DNA from: Bacteroidales bacterium
Lineage (GTDB): Bacteria; Bacteroidota; Bacteroidia; Bacteroidales; UBA12077
Length of the DNA stretch: 64,000 nucleotides
Assembly (NCBI GenBank): GCA_018334675.1
Contig: JAGXLL010000008.1
Location: forward strand, 1 to 64,000
Direction: 5' to 3'
Shown one piece after another: positions 1 through 10,100 of the stretch; position 1 is the stretch's first letter; each line of letters begins with the position of its first letter. The notes beneath the pieces are model-generated. The model ran no database searches. It saw nothing but the letters and a program-made list of their open reading frames with translations, and was not told the origin of the DNA. A program made the position numbers and the translations under genes.

Positions 1-400
1 CCCACCGACCGATAAAGCCCAACGGCAACTTATAGGTTACCTCATCGGTCATCTTCACCCCATTCTCCGTCTCCTCTAAAAAATGCTTATGATGCCAGAA
101 CCGGTAAGGACCAAAACGTTGCTCATCGACAAAATACCATCCCTCCTTCACATGGGTAATCTCGGTGACCCAGGAGGTTCGGACCCCCTTGAAGGGCGAC
201 ACGTAATAGGTGATGATCTGGCCCGGGTACATCTTACCAGAGCTTACGGGCGAAGTCACCTGAAAACCCATATCCCCCGGGGTGATCTCAGTGAGATTCC
301 CGGGTTGGGAAAGGAATTCCCATAACTCCAACCTGCCAACGGTCAACTCCTGCTCGACCAAAAGGGTATGAACCCCCGAATGATTATAGAATGCTGTCAT
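1..400 (-). CDS. SRPBCC family (START-like ligand-binding) protein, 3' end cut by window edge
   Basis: Reverse-strand ATG at 400 opens MTAFYNHSGVHTLLVEQELTVGRLELWEFLSQPGNLTEITPGDMGFQVTS... and stays open to base 1; SRPBCC-like pattern. Confidence 0.75.
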   Translation of the reverse strand, partial: MTAFYNHSGVHTLLVEQELTVGRLELWEFLSQPGNLTEITPGDMGFQVTSPVSSGKMYPGQIITYYVSPFKGVRTSWVTEITHVKEGWYFVDEQRFGPYRFWHHKHFLEETENGVKMTDEVTYKLPLGFIGRW

Positions 401-868
401 TTAAACCAAACTTTTTATATGTTCGATGGCCTCCTGCACATGACGGGATGACCGAAACTGAGAATTGAAAACGTGCTGAATGATGCCTTCTCGATCGACC
501 ACATAAGTGACACGACCGGGGATAAGTCCCAGAAAGCTTCGGGGAACACCAAATTTTTTGCGAACCTGATCTTCAGGGTCACTCAGAAGGGTAAAAGGCA
601 GCCGGTGCTTCTCCGCAAAATTTTTATGGCTCTGTATGCTGTCGGAACTGATGCCGATCACTTTTACGCCCTGATCTGAGAAATCTTCATACTGGTCACG
701 GAAACTGCAGGCTTCAGCTGTACAGCCAGGGGTATCATCCTTGGGGTAAAAGTAAATAACCATTGGATATTTACCAAGATGCTCTTTAAGTCTGAAAAGC
801 CGGCCATTTTGATCATCCAGTTCAAAATCAGCTACTTCGTCACCTACTGATATACGTTCTGTGGACAT
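401..868 (-). CDS. bcp: Thioredoxin-dependent peroxiredoxin (BCP type)
   Basis: 155 aa; YFYPKDDTPGCTAEACSFRD peroxidatic Cys motif. Confidence 0.95.
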   Translation of the reverse strand: MSTERISVGDEVADFELDDQNGRLFRLKEHLGKYPMVIYFYPKDDTPGCTAEACSFRDQYEDFSDQGVKVIGISSDSIQSHKNFAEKHRLPFTLLSDPEDQVRKKFGVPRSFLGLIPGRVTYVVDREGIIQHVFNSQFRSSRHVQEAIEHIKSLV

Positions 869-1165
869 CTCTGCTCTTTTTAACTATAAACCCATCCAAA
901 AAGACTTTGTTTAATTATTAAACTAAAAATATTAAACGTTCAATGGCCCAATTGAAAGAGAAAAATTCAAAAATAACCGCATAAACAAGATCCGGATGTT
1001 TATACAGCCACGCAAAGAAATTTGACACCGGATGAAAGATTCATTAGCTTTGATGTGGCAAACCTGTTAAAAATCATGTTCAGGCGATAAACATTTCGGC
1101 GCCTGTCAGGTTAGAACCCCTGGAAAAATCCAGTAAACAATTATTAACCCAGAAAAAACCACAAG

Positions 1166-2104
1166 ATGAAATTAGGAATCATAGGAAGCGGATTTGTAGG
1201 TGCTACGGCCGCCTATGCCATCATGCTCAAAGGCGGAGCCAGTGAGATCGTATTGATCGACAAGAATAAGGAACGGGCTGAAGCGGAAGCCGCTGACATC
1301 CGTCACGCCAGTCCTTTCGTACATCATGTAAAAGTCTATGCAGGTGATTACTCCGACCTGAAGAATGCCAACATGGTGATCATAACAGCCGGTATCAGTC
1401 AGAAGCCGGGCCAGAGCCGTCTTGAGCTTTTGAACCAGAATGCCGCCATCCTGCGCGACATCATGGACCATATCATACATTATGCCAAAGAGAGCCTGAT
1501 CCTGGTAGCCACCAATCCCGTGGACATCATGACGCACATTGCCTCCAAATACGCCCAGGACAAGGGACTTGATGCCAAAAAGGTAATCGGTACGGGCACG
1601 ACCCTGGATACGGCCCGTTTCAGAACCCTGCTGGGCGATCACCTGGGAGTAGACCCGGCCCATGTCCACGGTTATGTCATTGGGGAACACGGCGATTCGG
1701 AAGTGCTCACCTGGTCCATCATCGACATTGGAGGCTTACCCCTGCAGGAATTTGCCAGTCTGCGAGGGGTAGAGATGGGACAAAAGGAGCAGGACATCAT
1801 TGACGATCAGGTGCGCCATGCCGCTTACCATATCATACAAGGGAAAGGCTCCACCTACTACGGTGTGGGCGGGGCTATATCCCGCATCGTGGATATCATT
1901 GAACACGATCACCGCGCCTTTATAACCATCTGTGCGCCTGTCGAGGAAATCGTGGGAGTAAAAAACGTTACCCTTTCTCTGCCCCACCTGGTGGGCGGCA
2001 AAGGGGTAATGGCGCAACTTCCCTTTAAGCTGAGCCCCGATGAAACAAAAGCGCTCAAAAACAGCGCCCAGATACTGAAAGAACAGATCGAAAACATGGG
2101 GTGA
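1166..2104 (+). CDS. ldh: L-lactate dehydrogenase
   Basis: GxGxxG N-terminus, TNPVDIMT, GEHGDSE active-site motif. Confidence 0.9.
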   Translation: MKLGIIGSGFVGATAAYAIMLKGGASEIVLIDKNKERAEAEAADIRHASPFVHHVKVYAGDYSDLKNANMVIITAGISQKPGQSRLELLNQNAAILRDIMDHIIHYAKESLILVATNPVDIMTHIASKYAQDKGLDAKKVIGTGTTLDTARFRTLLGDHLGVDPAHVHGYVIGEHGDSEVLTWSIIDIGGLPLQEFASLRGVEMGQKEQDIIDDQVRHAAYHIIQGKGSTYYGVGGAISRIVDIIEHDHRAFITICAPVEEIVGVKNVTLSLPHLVGGKGVMAQLPFKLSPDETKALKNSAQILKEQIENMG

Positions 2105-2116
2105 TAACACATGCAG

Positions 2117-2150
2117 AAAAGGGCCCGGATCGATATAGGCCCTTTCCTTA
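2117..2150 (+). terminator. Putative intrinsic terminator after ldh
   Basis: AAAGGGCC ... GGCCCTTT inverted repeat just after the ldh stop. Confidence 0.6.
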
Positions 2151-2173
2151 CAAAAACCAGCTAACCTGCTCCG

Positions 2174-3394
2174 TCAATCCTTCAGGGGAAAAGTCTGTTG
2201 CTTCTTTCTGAGCCGGGCAAAGGGGCAGCAATCAGGAAAAACATTGTCCACGCCCCTGATTACAAACGCAATCAACAGGGGGACCAGGGAAAGGTTCAAA
2301 TGTTGAGGCAGCCATGCCCAGCCGACCAGGTTGAAAGCCAAAAAAACCAGAATAATCGCGTACACCACACCGGCCCGGCTCATCTGATTCCGGACAGCAA
2401 AGTAGAAAAAAACCAGGCCCAGGGGATTGGCCCAGAGCAGGTTGAGGTTCCAGTCCATCTGCTGATGATTGGTGGCAGACCACATGAAAAGAAGCAATAC
2501 TCCCAGCAATCCTATGATCAGTAAAAGAGCAGCATCCAACCACCGTTTAAATCTTTTCCCTCCCCAAAAGGTAATAGCAGCCAAAACAATCCCAACCAGG
2601 GTGAACACCACCACGGGCGTGAAAAAAGGCTTCTCCACACCCGACAGGGCCTCGTTTTTCTTCAGAATAACCTCTTCCGGGGCCATCAGCTGCTGCTTGC
2701 TCCCTGAAGAGTCCAAACGGTATGTATAGCTCATGTTCCTGGAGAGAAAATCGGGGAGATACATCTGTTGCTTAAAACTGGCGATCTTATCGGCGGGCAT
2801 CCCGAGCAGCAAGTCAATGCCCAGCTTCGACCAGGGAACATCATCCAGGTAGATATACAACAAGTCCCGGAAAGAACGAGCCATATAAACAGAGGTATCG
2901 AACATCAGGCTGTCATCGATCTGTCCCTCTGCCACATCCCATATCTTGGTGGAGCAATTGTTATAAAAAAAATCATACAAATAATAGCGGTTCTCGGGCC
3001 GGTAATTGTTCCTGAGAAAAGAAATGATCCTTCTCTTCTCCTCTTGGGTGAGCCGTAGCTTCTCCTCCTTGATCGATCGTCCTTCAGCAGCATAGGCGCG
3101 CACGAAATTGTCCATCCGCTGTATGGCCAGCCGGTACTGCAACTTACCCTTGATAAACTTCCAGTAGAAATTGGGCGTGTTGAAATCGAATACCCCGTAA
3201 TTAAAAATCAAATCGGTGCCACTGGTGGAATCGTTCACCCGGATGGCGCTGTGACCGAAAACAGAGTATAATTCACTTCCCGGGGAACAGGTGATCAGGC
3301 TGATCTCGGCACGGGATGAGAAATATTGGGCATGACCCTCCACCTGGGTAAACAAGGCAAGGGTCAGAATGGTCAAGAGCTTTATTCTCCTCAA
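2174..3394 (-). CDS. DUF4105-like membrane protein
   Basis: Signal peptide, SPGSELYSVFGHSAIRV and NCSTKI motifs, C-terminal TM segments. Confidence 0.8.
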   Translation of the reverse strand: MRRIKLLTILTLALFTQVEGHAQYFSSRAEISLITCSPGSELYSVFGHSAIRVNDSTSGTDLIFNYGVFDFNTPNFYWKFIKGKLQYRLAIQRMDNFVRAYAAEGRSIKEEKLRLTQEEKRRIISFLRNNYRPENRYYLYDFFYNNCSTKIWDVAEGQIDDSLMFDTSVYMARSFRDLLYIYLDDVPWSKLGIDLLLGMPADKIASFKQQMYLPDFLSRNMSYTYRLDSSGSKQQLMAPEEVILKKNEALSGVEKPFFTPVVVFTLVGIVLAAITFWGGKRFKRWLDAALLLIIGLLGVLLLFMWSATNHQQMDWNLNLLWANPLGLVFFYFAVRNQMSRAGVVYAIILVFLAFNLVGWAWLPQHLNLSLVPLLIAFVIRGVDNVFPDCCPFARLRKKQQTFPLKD

Positions 3395-3640
3395 GTTCGA
3401 TGGATTTTAATGATTTGGCCTCCAAATATAACAAGCTTTGGCAATATATACAAAATAGCTCCTGTTTGGCACCGGTGGATAAAGAAGAAAGCCACTTCGA
3501 TTGCGAAACGGTAACATAAAAAATATTTCAAAACGGTCTGGCTCTGAGCCTTCCATATTCCTTTTCCGGGAAAATTCGTATACCATTCCGGGCCGAAAAA
3601 ACTTAACCCCCTTAAAATGAATGAATTAAACAAAATTGGC

Positions 3641-4708
3641 TCAGCCATTCCTGAACCAATACAATCGGGTATCCTTCAATTCGGTGGTCTCATAGGAAGC
3701 CACAGCAGGAAAAGAGGGAGCCTTCACCCCTGAATGAAACATCCGGTTCCCCATGAAAACACGGGCCTCATCCCATTGACCTGTGTCAAGGAAACGATGC
3801 AGGGTGTACCTGCCGCCTTCCACAAACACAGAAAGGATCTTCCGCTGATACAGGTAATCAAATATCTGAGGAATGGGGTCGGTTTCAAAATCCAGCCGTA
3901 CCACTTCCACCTTGTATCGTGAAAGTTCCTGCTCCCTGGCATCATCGCTGTTTTGACCGGTGAAGACCACCAGCGGCAGCTCATCATGCACCATCCGGTA
4001 TGTTTCATCGATCTCCAGGTCCCGGTCGATCAAAAGCCTTAGTGGATCCTTCCCGTGCCATTCGCGGACATTGAGGGAGGGATTGTCTTTAAGAGCCGTT
4101 CTCGAGCCCACCAGGATGGCCTGTTCCTCGGAACGCCATTTATGCACCAGGTGCCGCGAAACATCATTGGTGATCCAGATGGGCTGGATGGGATCTTCCT
4201 TCCTTCTTTCCTTATCGAGGAACCCATCCACGGTTTGTGCCCACTTGAGTATGACGTAGGGCCTTTGCCGCTCATGATAAGTGAAAAACCGGCGGTTCAG
4301 ATAACGGCAGGGCCCCTCCAACACTCCGGTTCGCACCTCGCATCCCCCCTCTTTCAGGATTTGGATGCCCCTGCCCGAGACGCGGCTGGAAGTATCTATA
4401 CTGCCAATCACCACCCGGGGTATCCCTTCCTCAACAATGAGCTCGGAACAAGGAGGCGTGTTGCCGTGATGCGAACAGGGCTCCAGGTTCACATACAGGG
4501 TAGACGCAGGAAGCAGGGAGCGGTCCTTTACCGAACGAATGGCGTTGGCCTCAGCATGGGCCTGCCCGTATAGCTGGTGATAGCCTTCACCGATGATTCG
4601 TCCCTGATGCACCACCACCGAACCTACCATGGGATTGGGAGCCGTATTGCCCGAAGCAAGCTGAGCAAGTTCCAGACACCGTTTCATATATTTTTCTTCC
4701 GCACGCAT
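3641..4708 (-). CDS. ribD: Bifunctional diaminohydroxyphosphoribosylaminopyrimidine deaminase / 5-amino-6-(5-phosphoribosylamino)uracil reductase
   Basis: APNPMVGSVVV, HAEANAI, EPCSHHGNTPPC deaminase motifs plus reductase domain. Confidence 0.95.
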   Translation of the reverse strand: MRAEEKYMKRCLELAQLASGNTAPNPMVGSVVVHQGRIIGEGYHQLYGQAHAEANAIRSVKDRSLLPASTLYVNLEPCSHHGNTPPCSELIVEEGIPRVVIGSIDTSSRVSGRGIQILKEGGCEVRTGVLEGPCRYLNRRFFTYHERQRPYVILKWAQTVDGFLDKERRKEDPIQPIWITNDVSRHLVHKWRSEEQAILVGSRTALKDNPSLNVREWHGKDPLRLLIDRDLEIDETYRMVHDELPLVVFTGQNSDDAREQELSRYKVEVVRLDFETDPIPQIFDYLYQRKILSVFVEGGRYTLHRFLDTGQWDEARVFMGNRMFHSGVKAPSFPAVASYETTELKDTRLYWFRNG

Positions 4709-4763
4709 TCTGAATATAAACAATTTCTTAAATTTGAAATATCATTCTTCCGGCCGTTGACCC

Positions 4764-5639
4764 ATGAAAAAAGACAAAACCATTCGTGACCTGGTCCATG
4801 AAATGCACTCCGAGCTCAGAGATGTATATCCCGAAAGGGAGCTTAACAGCCTCATCAAGATCGTATTGACCGCCATCACCCATCTGAAAAAACGCCACCA
4901 TCTGCACATCTACCAGGATCAAAAAGCCGATGCGGAACATATCCGGCAAATCAAAGATATAACAAAACAGTTGAAATTGGGTAAACCCATACAACAGATC
5001 CTAGGAGAAACGAAGTTTTATGATCTGACCATCAAAACCTCCCCTGCGGCTCTTATTCCCCGGCAGGAGACAGAAGAACTGGTGGACTGGATGATCAGCG
5101 ATTTGAAAGGCACCCGGGCCAGGATCCTGGATATAGGAACCGGCACGGGCTGCATAGCCATCGCCCTGGCCAGGCATCTGAAAAACGCCCAGGTAGAGGC
5201 ACTCGACATATCCCAGGAAGCACTGAAGCTGGCCCGTGAAAATGCCCGGTTGAACGGGTCCAACATCCGTTTTCTGCAGGCCGATATCTTCAAAGCCCCC
5301 TCTCCTGAAATGCATCCTACCTCGGGCACCTACCAGGTACTGGTAAGCAATCCTCCTTATATCAGGGAATCGGAAAAAATAAGGATGCACCCCAATGTAC
5401 TGGAGCATGAGCCTGGTGAGGCCCTGTTTGTAAGCGATGAAGAACCCCTGATCTTCTACCGTCAAATCCTGGAATTCGCCGATCATTACCTGGATCAGGC
5501 AGGCCTGATCTGGTTTGAGATCAATGAAGCTTTCGGCAAAAAGATGATCAGCCTGCTGGAAGACAAAGGCTACCACAACATCCACCTGAGAAAGGACATC
5601 AACGATAAAGACCGTATGATCAAAGCTCAAAAACCATGA
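4764..5639 (+). CDS. prmC: Peptide chain release factor N5-glutamine methyltransferase
   Basis: IPRQETEELV, DIGTGTGCIAIALA, SNPPYI motifs. Confidence 0.95.
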   Translation: MKKDKTIRDLVHEMHSELRDVYPERELNSLIKIVLTAITHLKKRHHLHIYQDQKADAEHIRQIKDITKQLKLGKPIQQILGETKFYDLTIKTSPAALIPRQETEELVDWMISDLKGTRARILDIGTGTGCIAIALARHLKNAQVEALDISQEALKLARENARLNGSNIRFLQADIFKAPSPEMHPTSGTYQVLVSNPPYIRESEKIRMHPNVLEHEPGEALFVSDEEPLIFYRQILEFADHYLDQAGLIWFEINEAFGKKMISLLEDKGYHNIHLRKDINDKDRMIKAQKP

Positions 5640-6118
5640 CAGAAGAAGAATACAACAATTACATGGCGAAGGCCGGCAGCCTTTGTGCCAGAAATGAAAA
5701 ATGTGAACAGGACCTGCGGAAAAAACTCTTCCAATGGGGTATCTCAGATGATAACGCCAAAAAGATCATCGAAGAACTAAAAGAATCAGATTTCATCAAC
5801 CATCAGCGCTATGCCATATCCTTTACCCGCGATAAACTCCGGTTCAATCACTGGGGAAAAAAGAAGATCGCCTATGCACTGAAAAATAAAGACATCGAAG
5901 ATCCCTACGTCCGGGAAGCCTTGGAGCAAATACCTGAAGAACAGTATGATAATATCCTGCAGGAAGAGCTGAGAAAAAAGGACCTTGCCCTTAAAACACG
6001 CGATCCAAGGGAAAGAAAGAACAAACTATCCCGGTTCCTGATTCAAAAAGGTTTTGAATCTGGCAAGGTTTTTGAATTTGTTGATACAAGGATGAGAGAG
6101 CAAGACAAAAATGAATGA
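5636..6118 (+). CDS. recX: Regulatory protein RecX
   Basis: RecX helical repeats (LRKKLFQWG, FINHQRYAISF); ATGA overlap with prmC. Confidence 0.85.
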   Translation: MTEEEYNNYMAKAGSLCARNEKCEQDLRKKLFQWGISDDNAKKIIEELKESDFINHQRYAISFTRDKLRFNHWGKKKIAYALKNKDIEDPYVREALEQIPEEQYDNILQEELRKKDLALKTRDPRERKNKLSRFLIQKGFESGKVFEFVDTRMREQDKNE

Positions 6119-6271
6119 CATGACGGTCTGCACAAATTAAAAACCTGCCGACAGTGAAACTTTTAAGGATTCACCCCGTTTGAGGCAACATATACCGGTA
6201 TCGAAAACAAAAAACAATGAAACAGCACAATCCAACTGAAGCATTACCATTATGGCAAATAACCGAACCCT

Positions 6272-7675
6272 ATGAGCCGATTACCGCAACATAGCGAAAA
6301 AGCGATCCTTCTGCTGCTGATCTTCGCCCTGTCTGCCTGCTCTTCAACCAACGTTGGCAGAAGCAGCGGTAAGAAACCCGGATGGGTCCTGGAGCAGCCG
6401 GTGAACGATGCCTACTATACCGGGATAGGGGTAGCTTCCACCAGTCGGGCCAACTATATGACGGTAGCCAAAAACAATGCGCTCACCGACATGATTTCGG
6501 AGATATCGGTAACAATATCCGGCAACTCCGTGTTACATCAGCTCGAAGATGAAGCTGGCTTCCGGGAGGAGTTTGAATCTTTTACCCGAACCTCCCTCAA
6601 GGATCAACTCGAAGGCTATGAAATGGTAGACAGCTATAAGGGCAAAGACAATTACTGGGTGTATTACCGGTTGCCCAAACAGAAATATCAAAGGCTCAAA
6701 CGTGAAAAACTGGAGCGTGCGAAGGAACTAGCGAAAAATCTTTATGAAAAGGGCATGGAAGCCGAATCCTCTTATGACATTCACCAGGCGCTCAATTACT
6801 ATGGGAAAGCCTTTGACGCCATCAAACCGCATCTCGATGAAGACCTCTCCATCTTTGTGCTCAACCGGGGAAGGATCAACCTGGGCAACGCCCTCTACGA
6901 GAGCATCCAGGAACTATTCAGCTCCATCCGGGTGCAACCCGATCAGGAGGTGTTCCAAATCCGGGCCCTCTCAGGCGATAACGAACCGGTAACGGCCACG
7001 GTCTACTATCAGGGCAACGAAAAGCCGCAACCCGCGGAAGATCTGCCTTTCACCTTCTCGTTCCCCGATCTCAACATCGGGCAAACCGAGTCGGTTCAAA
7101 GCAACGCTTCCGGTAATATAACCTGCAACATCGCTAAGATGGCACCCAAAGGCAAACAGCAAAGAATACAAGCCACCCTGAACACCGATGTCTATTTTGG
7201 TGAAAATTCGGAAGGCACCATCCTGCCCCGGCTGTTTGATGCACAAGGATCCCTGCCCCTGGGATATCTGACTGTTCAGGTCAGGGAGCTTCAGGCCTAT
7301 TTTGAAGCGGAAGAACAAAGCTTTGGCCGCCCGGGCTCATCCCATCCAATAACGGATATCTTCAGGCAGGCCCTGACAAAAAACTTCTTCTCCCTGGTGG
7401 AGGACCGTTCAAAAGCCGATGTCATCGTCAAGGTAAAGGCCAACACCACCAAAGGCAAATTCATGGAACAGTACGACCTGTATACGGCCTGGCTGAACTG
7501 CAACATCAGCGTGATCCATGCCAGTAAGCAAACCAACGTATACAGCACCGGCCTTCAGAATATCAAAGGCATGAAAACCGGGGGATACGATATGGCGGCA
7601 AGAGATGCCCAAAGCAAAGCCAAAGAACAAATACAACAGAAAATCATACCCGAACTTCGAACAATCATCTTTTAA
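6272..7675 (+). CDS. LPP20-family lipoprotein
   Basis: Lipobox LSACSS; GWVLEQP...YYTGIGVASTSRANYMTVAKNNAL pattern. Confidence 0.75.
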   Translation: MSRLPQHSEKAILLLLIFALSACSSTNVGRSSGKKPGWVLEQPVNDAYYTGIGVASTSRANYMTVAKNNALTDMISEISVTISGNSVLHQLEDEAGFREEFESFTRTSLKDQLEGYEMVDSYKGKDNYWVYYRLPKQKYQRLKREKLERAKELAKNLYEKGMEAESSYDIHQALNYYGKAFDAIKPHLDEDLSIFVLNRGRINLGNALYESIQELFSSIRVQPDQEVFQIRALSGDNEPVTATVYYQGNEKPQPAEDLPFTFSFPDLNIGQTESVQSNASGNITCNIAKMAPKGKQQRIQATLNTDVYFGENSEGTILPRLFDAQGSLPLGYLTVQVRELQAYFEAEEQSFGRPGSSHPITDIFRQALTKNFFSLVEDRSKADVIVKVKANTTKGKFMEQYDLYTAWLNCNISVIHASKQTNVYSTGLQNIKGMKTGGYDMAARDAQSKAKEQIQQKIIPELRTIIF

Positions 7676-7694
7676 CCACTAAACGCTCACTACT

Positions 7695-8294
7695 ATGAAA
7701 GCAAATGCCTACAAATCAATTTATTTACTGACAGCCGCCGCATTTATTCTCAGTGTCGGCCTGTCAGGATGCGGATCTAAGAAGAAAGCCACCAACGTGG
7801 CCGCTGAAGAAGAGGAGTTGATCACCTATTACTGCAGCGGCCCCGACTATCGCACCGATAAAAAACATTTCCGCTCCAATGCCATCGGAGAGAGCAACGA
7901 TCAGATGGTTGCCCGCAAAAAAGCCATGAGCAATGCCAAAGCTGCCCTGGCCGGTCAGATCGAGACCGTCATCAAAGGCACCACCGACAACTACGTAAAC
8001 TCCCGTGAGTTCAACAACGTGGAAGAAGTGGAGGAACGCTTTGAGACCCTCAACCGCGAGGTGGTCAACCAGCAACTCAACAACCTGAAGACCATCTGCC
8101 AGAAGCACACCCGCACCAAGAGTGGCAAATACAAAACCTACCTGGCCGTCGAAATGGGTGTGGATGCACTGGAAGAAGCCATGAAACGCAGACTCTCCAG
8201 AGACAAACAGCTGAAGATCGACTACGACTACGAGAAGTACAAGGAGACCTTCGAAAAAGAAATGGAAAAACTGGAAGAACAGGGAACCTATTAG
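7695..8294 (+). CDS. Lipoprotein related to LPP20, paired with the upstream gene
   Basis: Lipobox LSGCGS; MVARKKAMSNAKAALAGQIE pattern; 19 bp after preceding gene. Confidence 0.65.
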   Translation: MKANAYKSIYLLTAAAFILSVGLSGCGSKKKATNVAAEEEELITYYCSGPDYRTDKKHFRSNAIGESNDQMVARKKAMSNAKAALAGQIETVIKGTTDNYVNSREFNNVEEVEERFETLNREVVNQQLNNLKTICQKHTRTKSGKYKTYLAVEMGVDALEEAMKRRLSRDKQLKIDYDYEKYKETFEKEMEKLEEQGTY

Positions 8295-8310
8295 AAAATT
8301 TTCAGCGAAA

Positions 8311-8345
8311 TTTTCAGCGCTTAGCGCAGCGCTAAGCGCTGAAAA
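8311..8345. repeat. AGCGCTTAGCGC palindrome family, copy P1 (perfect 17-bp arms, 1-nt centre)
   Basis: TTTTCAGCGCTTAGCGC-A-GCGCTAAGCGCTGAAAA. Confidence 0.95.
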
Positions 8346-8363
8346 TGTGCGAAAACGAACACT

Positions 8364-8402
8364 GAAAATGGGTTGCCCCCTGGATTGGGGCAGCCCATTT
8401 TC
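8364..8402 (+). terminator. Putative intrinsic terminator of the lipoprotein operon
   Basis: GAAAATGGGTTGCCCC-ctggatt-GGGGCAGCCCATTTTC. Confidence 0.75.
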
Positions 8403-8445
8403 TAATCACAACTATTTTAGTGCTTAGTTTTTTTTAACTTTTTTT

Positions 8446-8472
8446 TAGTGCTTAGCGCTGCGCTAAGCGCTA
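8446..8472. repeat. AGCGCTTAGCGC palindrome family, copy P2
   Basis: TAGTGCTTAGCGC-T-GCGCTAAGCGCTA, one arm mismatch. Confidence 0.9.
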
Positions 8473-8535
8473 GGTTAATCTAATTGCTGGGTTAATTCAA
8501 AGATATTTGTTAGATTTGCAAAAAATCGTTCAATC

Positions 8536-9625
8536 ATGATCGCAACCGAAGACATACAGCAAATCGAAGAGCGCCGCGACGCGCTGAGGAGGTATCTTTG
8601 ACATCGATAACCTGAAGATACGCATCGAAGAAGAAGAAGAGAAAACCCAGGCTCCGGATTTCTGGGATGATCCGCAAGCCGCCGAGAAAAAACTCAAATA
8701 CATCGCCGAACTGAAGGAATGGACCCAGGCTTTCGACCAGATCGAAACCAACCTGGAGGAGCTCCGCGTATACCAGGACCTCTATAGTGAGGGGGAAGCC
8801 GGCGAGGAAGAGGTGAACAGCCAGTATCGGAAGACTCTCAGGCTGATCGAAGACCTGGAGCTCAAGAACATGCTCGGCCAGGAGGAGGATATATATGGGG
8901 CCTACCTGCAGATCAACCCCGGTGCCGGGGGCACAGAGAGTCACGACTGGGCCGAGATGCTCATGCGCATGTACATGCGATGGGGAGAGATCAACAACTA
9001 TAATGTGAAGGAGATCTACTACCAGCCGGGCGACGAGGCAGGTATCAAGTCCGTCACCCTGGAATTTGAAGGCAAATATGCCTATGGCTACCTGAAGAGC
9101 GAAAACGGGGTACACCGCCTGGTGCGCATATCACCCTTCGACTCCAACAAACGCCGCCATACCTCTTTCGCCTCGGTCTTCGTATCGCCCGTGGTGGAAG
9201 ACAACATCGAGATACATGTGAATCCTTCCGACATAGAATGGGAAACTTTCCGGGCAAGCGGAGCGGGTGGCCAGCACGTGAACAAAGTGGAAACAGCCGT
9301 GCGTCTGAAACACCTGCCCAGCGGCATTACCATAGAAAATCAGGAGACGCGTTCGCAAAACAAGAACCGCGAAAAAGCCATGCGTATGCTCCGCTCACAG
9401 CTCTACGAGATAGAGATGCGCAAGAAGCAGGAAGAAAAAGACAAGGTGGAAGGAGAAAAGAAGAAGATAGAATGGGGCTCGCAGATCCGCAGTTATGTGC
9501 TGCATCCCTATAAGATGGTCAAGGACCTGCGCACCAATCATGAAACCTCTAATGTACAGGATGTGCTCGACGGCCACATCAACGATTTAATCAAGAGCTA
9601 CCTGATGGAATACGGAGGAGAATAA
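8536..9625 (+). CDS. prfB: Peptide chain release factor 2, programmed +1 frameshift at 8596-8601
   Basis: ATG at 8536 reads in frame to AGG-AGG-TAT-CTT-TGA-C; +1 shift joins [15 protein letters not shown]... to the ORF with [14 protein letters not shown]. Confidence 0.95.
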
Positions 9626-9643
9626 ACCCCAAAGCCTTTACAT

Positions 9644-9985
9644 ATGAAAATCTATCATTTCCCCAGATGCAGTAAAAGCCGTGCCGGCTTAAAATACCTA
9701 CAGGAAAAAGGGTATGAACCCGAGATCATACAATATCTGAAAGATCAGCCCATCACCGAAGCAACCCTCCGGAATGTCCTGATGAAACTTAACAAAAAGC
9801 CACAGGACATCATACGCACCCAGGAAAAGACCTACAAGGAGAACTTTAAAGGCAAGCAATTCAACGAAGACGAATGGATAAGGATCCTGGTGGAAAATCC
9901 CCGCCTGCTGAAGCGTCCCATCGTCGAGACCCGCCACAAGGCGGTAATTGGTAATCCTCCCGAAAATATTGACGCCTTGCTATAA
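9644..9985 (+). CDS. ArsC/Spx-family protein (arsenate reductase-like)
   Basis: MKIYHFPRCSKSRAGLKYL and RPIVETRHKAVIGNPPE motifs. Confidence 0.85.
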   Translation: MKIYHFPRCSKSRAGLKYLQEKGYEPEIIQYLKDQPITEATLRNVLMKLNKKPQDIIRTQEKTYKENFKGKQFNEDEWIRILVENPRLLKRPIVETRHKAVIGNPPENIDALL

Positions 9986-10100
9986 TTTTTGTATCTTATT
10001 GCTGTGTTTGGCAGGATCACATGCCTGACAAAGATCTTATATGCCAGGCATTGCCTGTATAATCATACTTACCATCATGTAAACCCTAAACCAAAGTCCT

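Noticed and set aside
8311-8345. Palindromes as ordinary intrinsic terminators
   Set aside because: T-tract precedes and A-tract follows the stem, and a conventional terminator lies just downstream at 8364-8402
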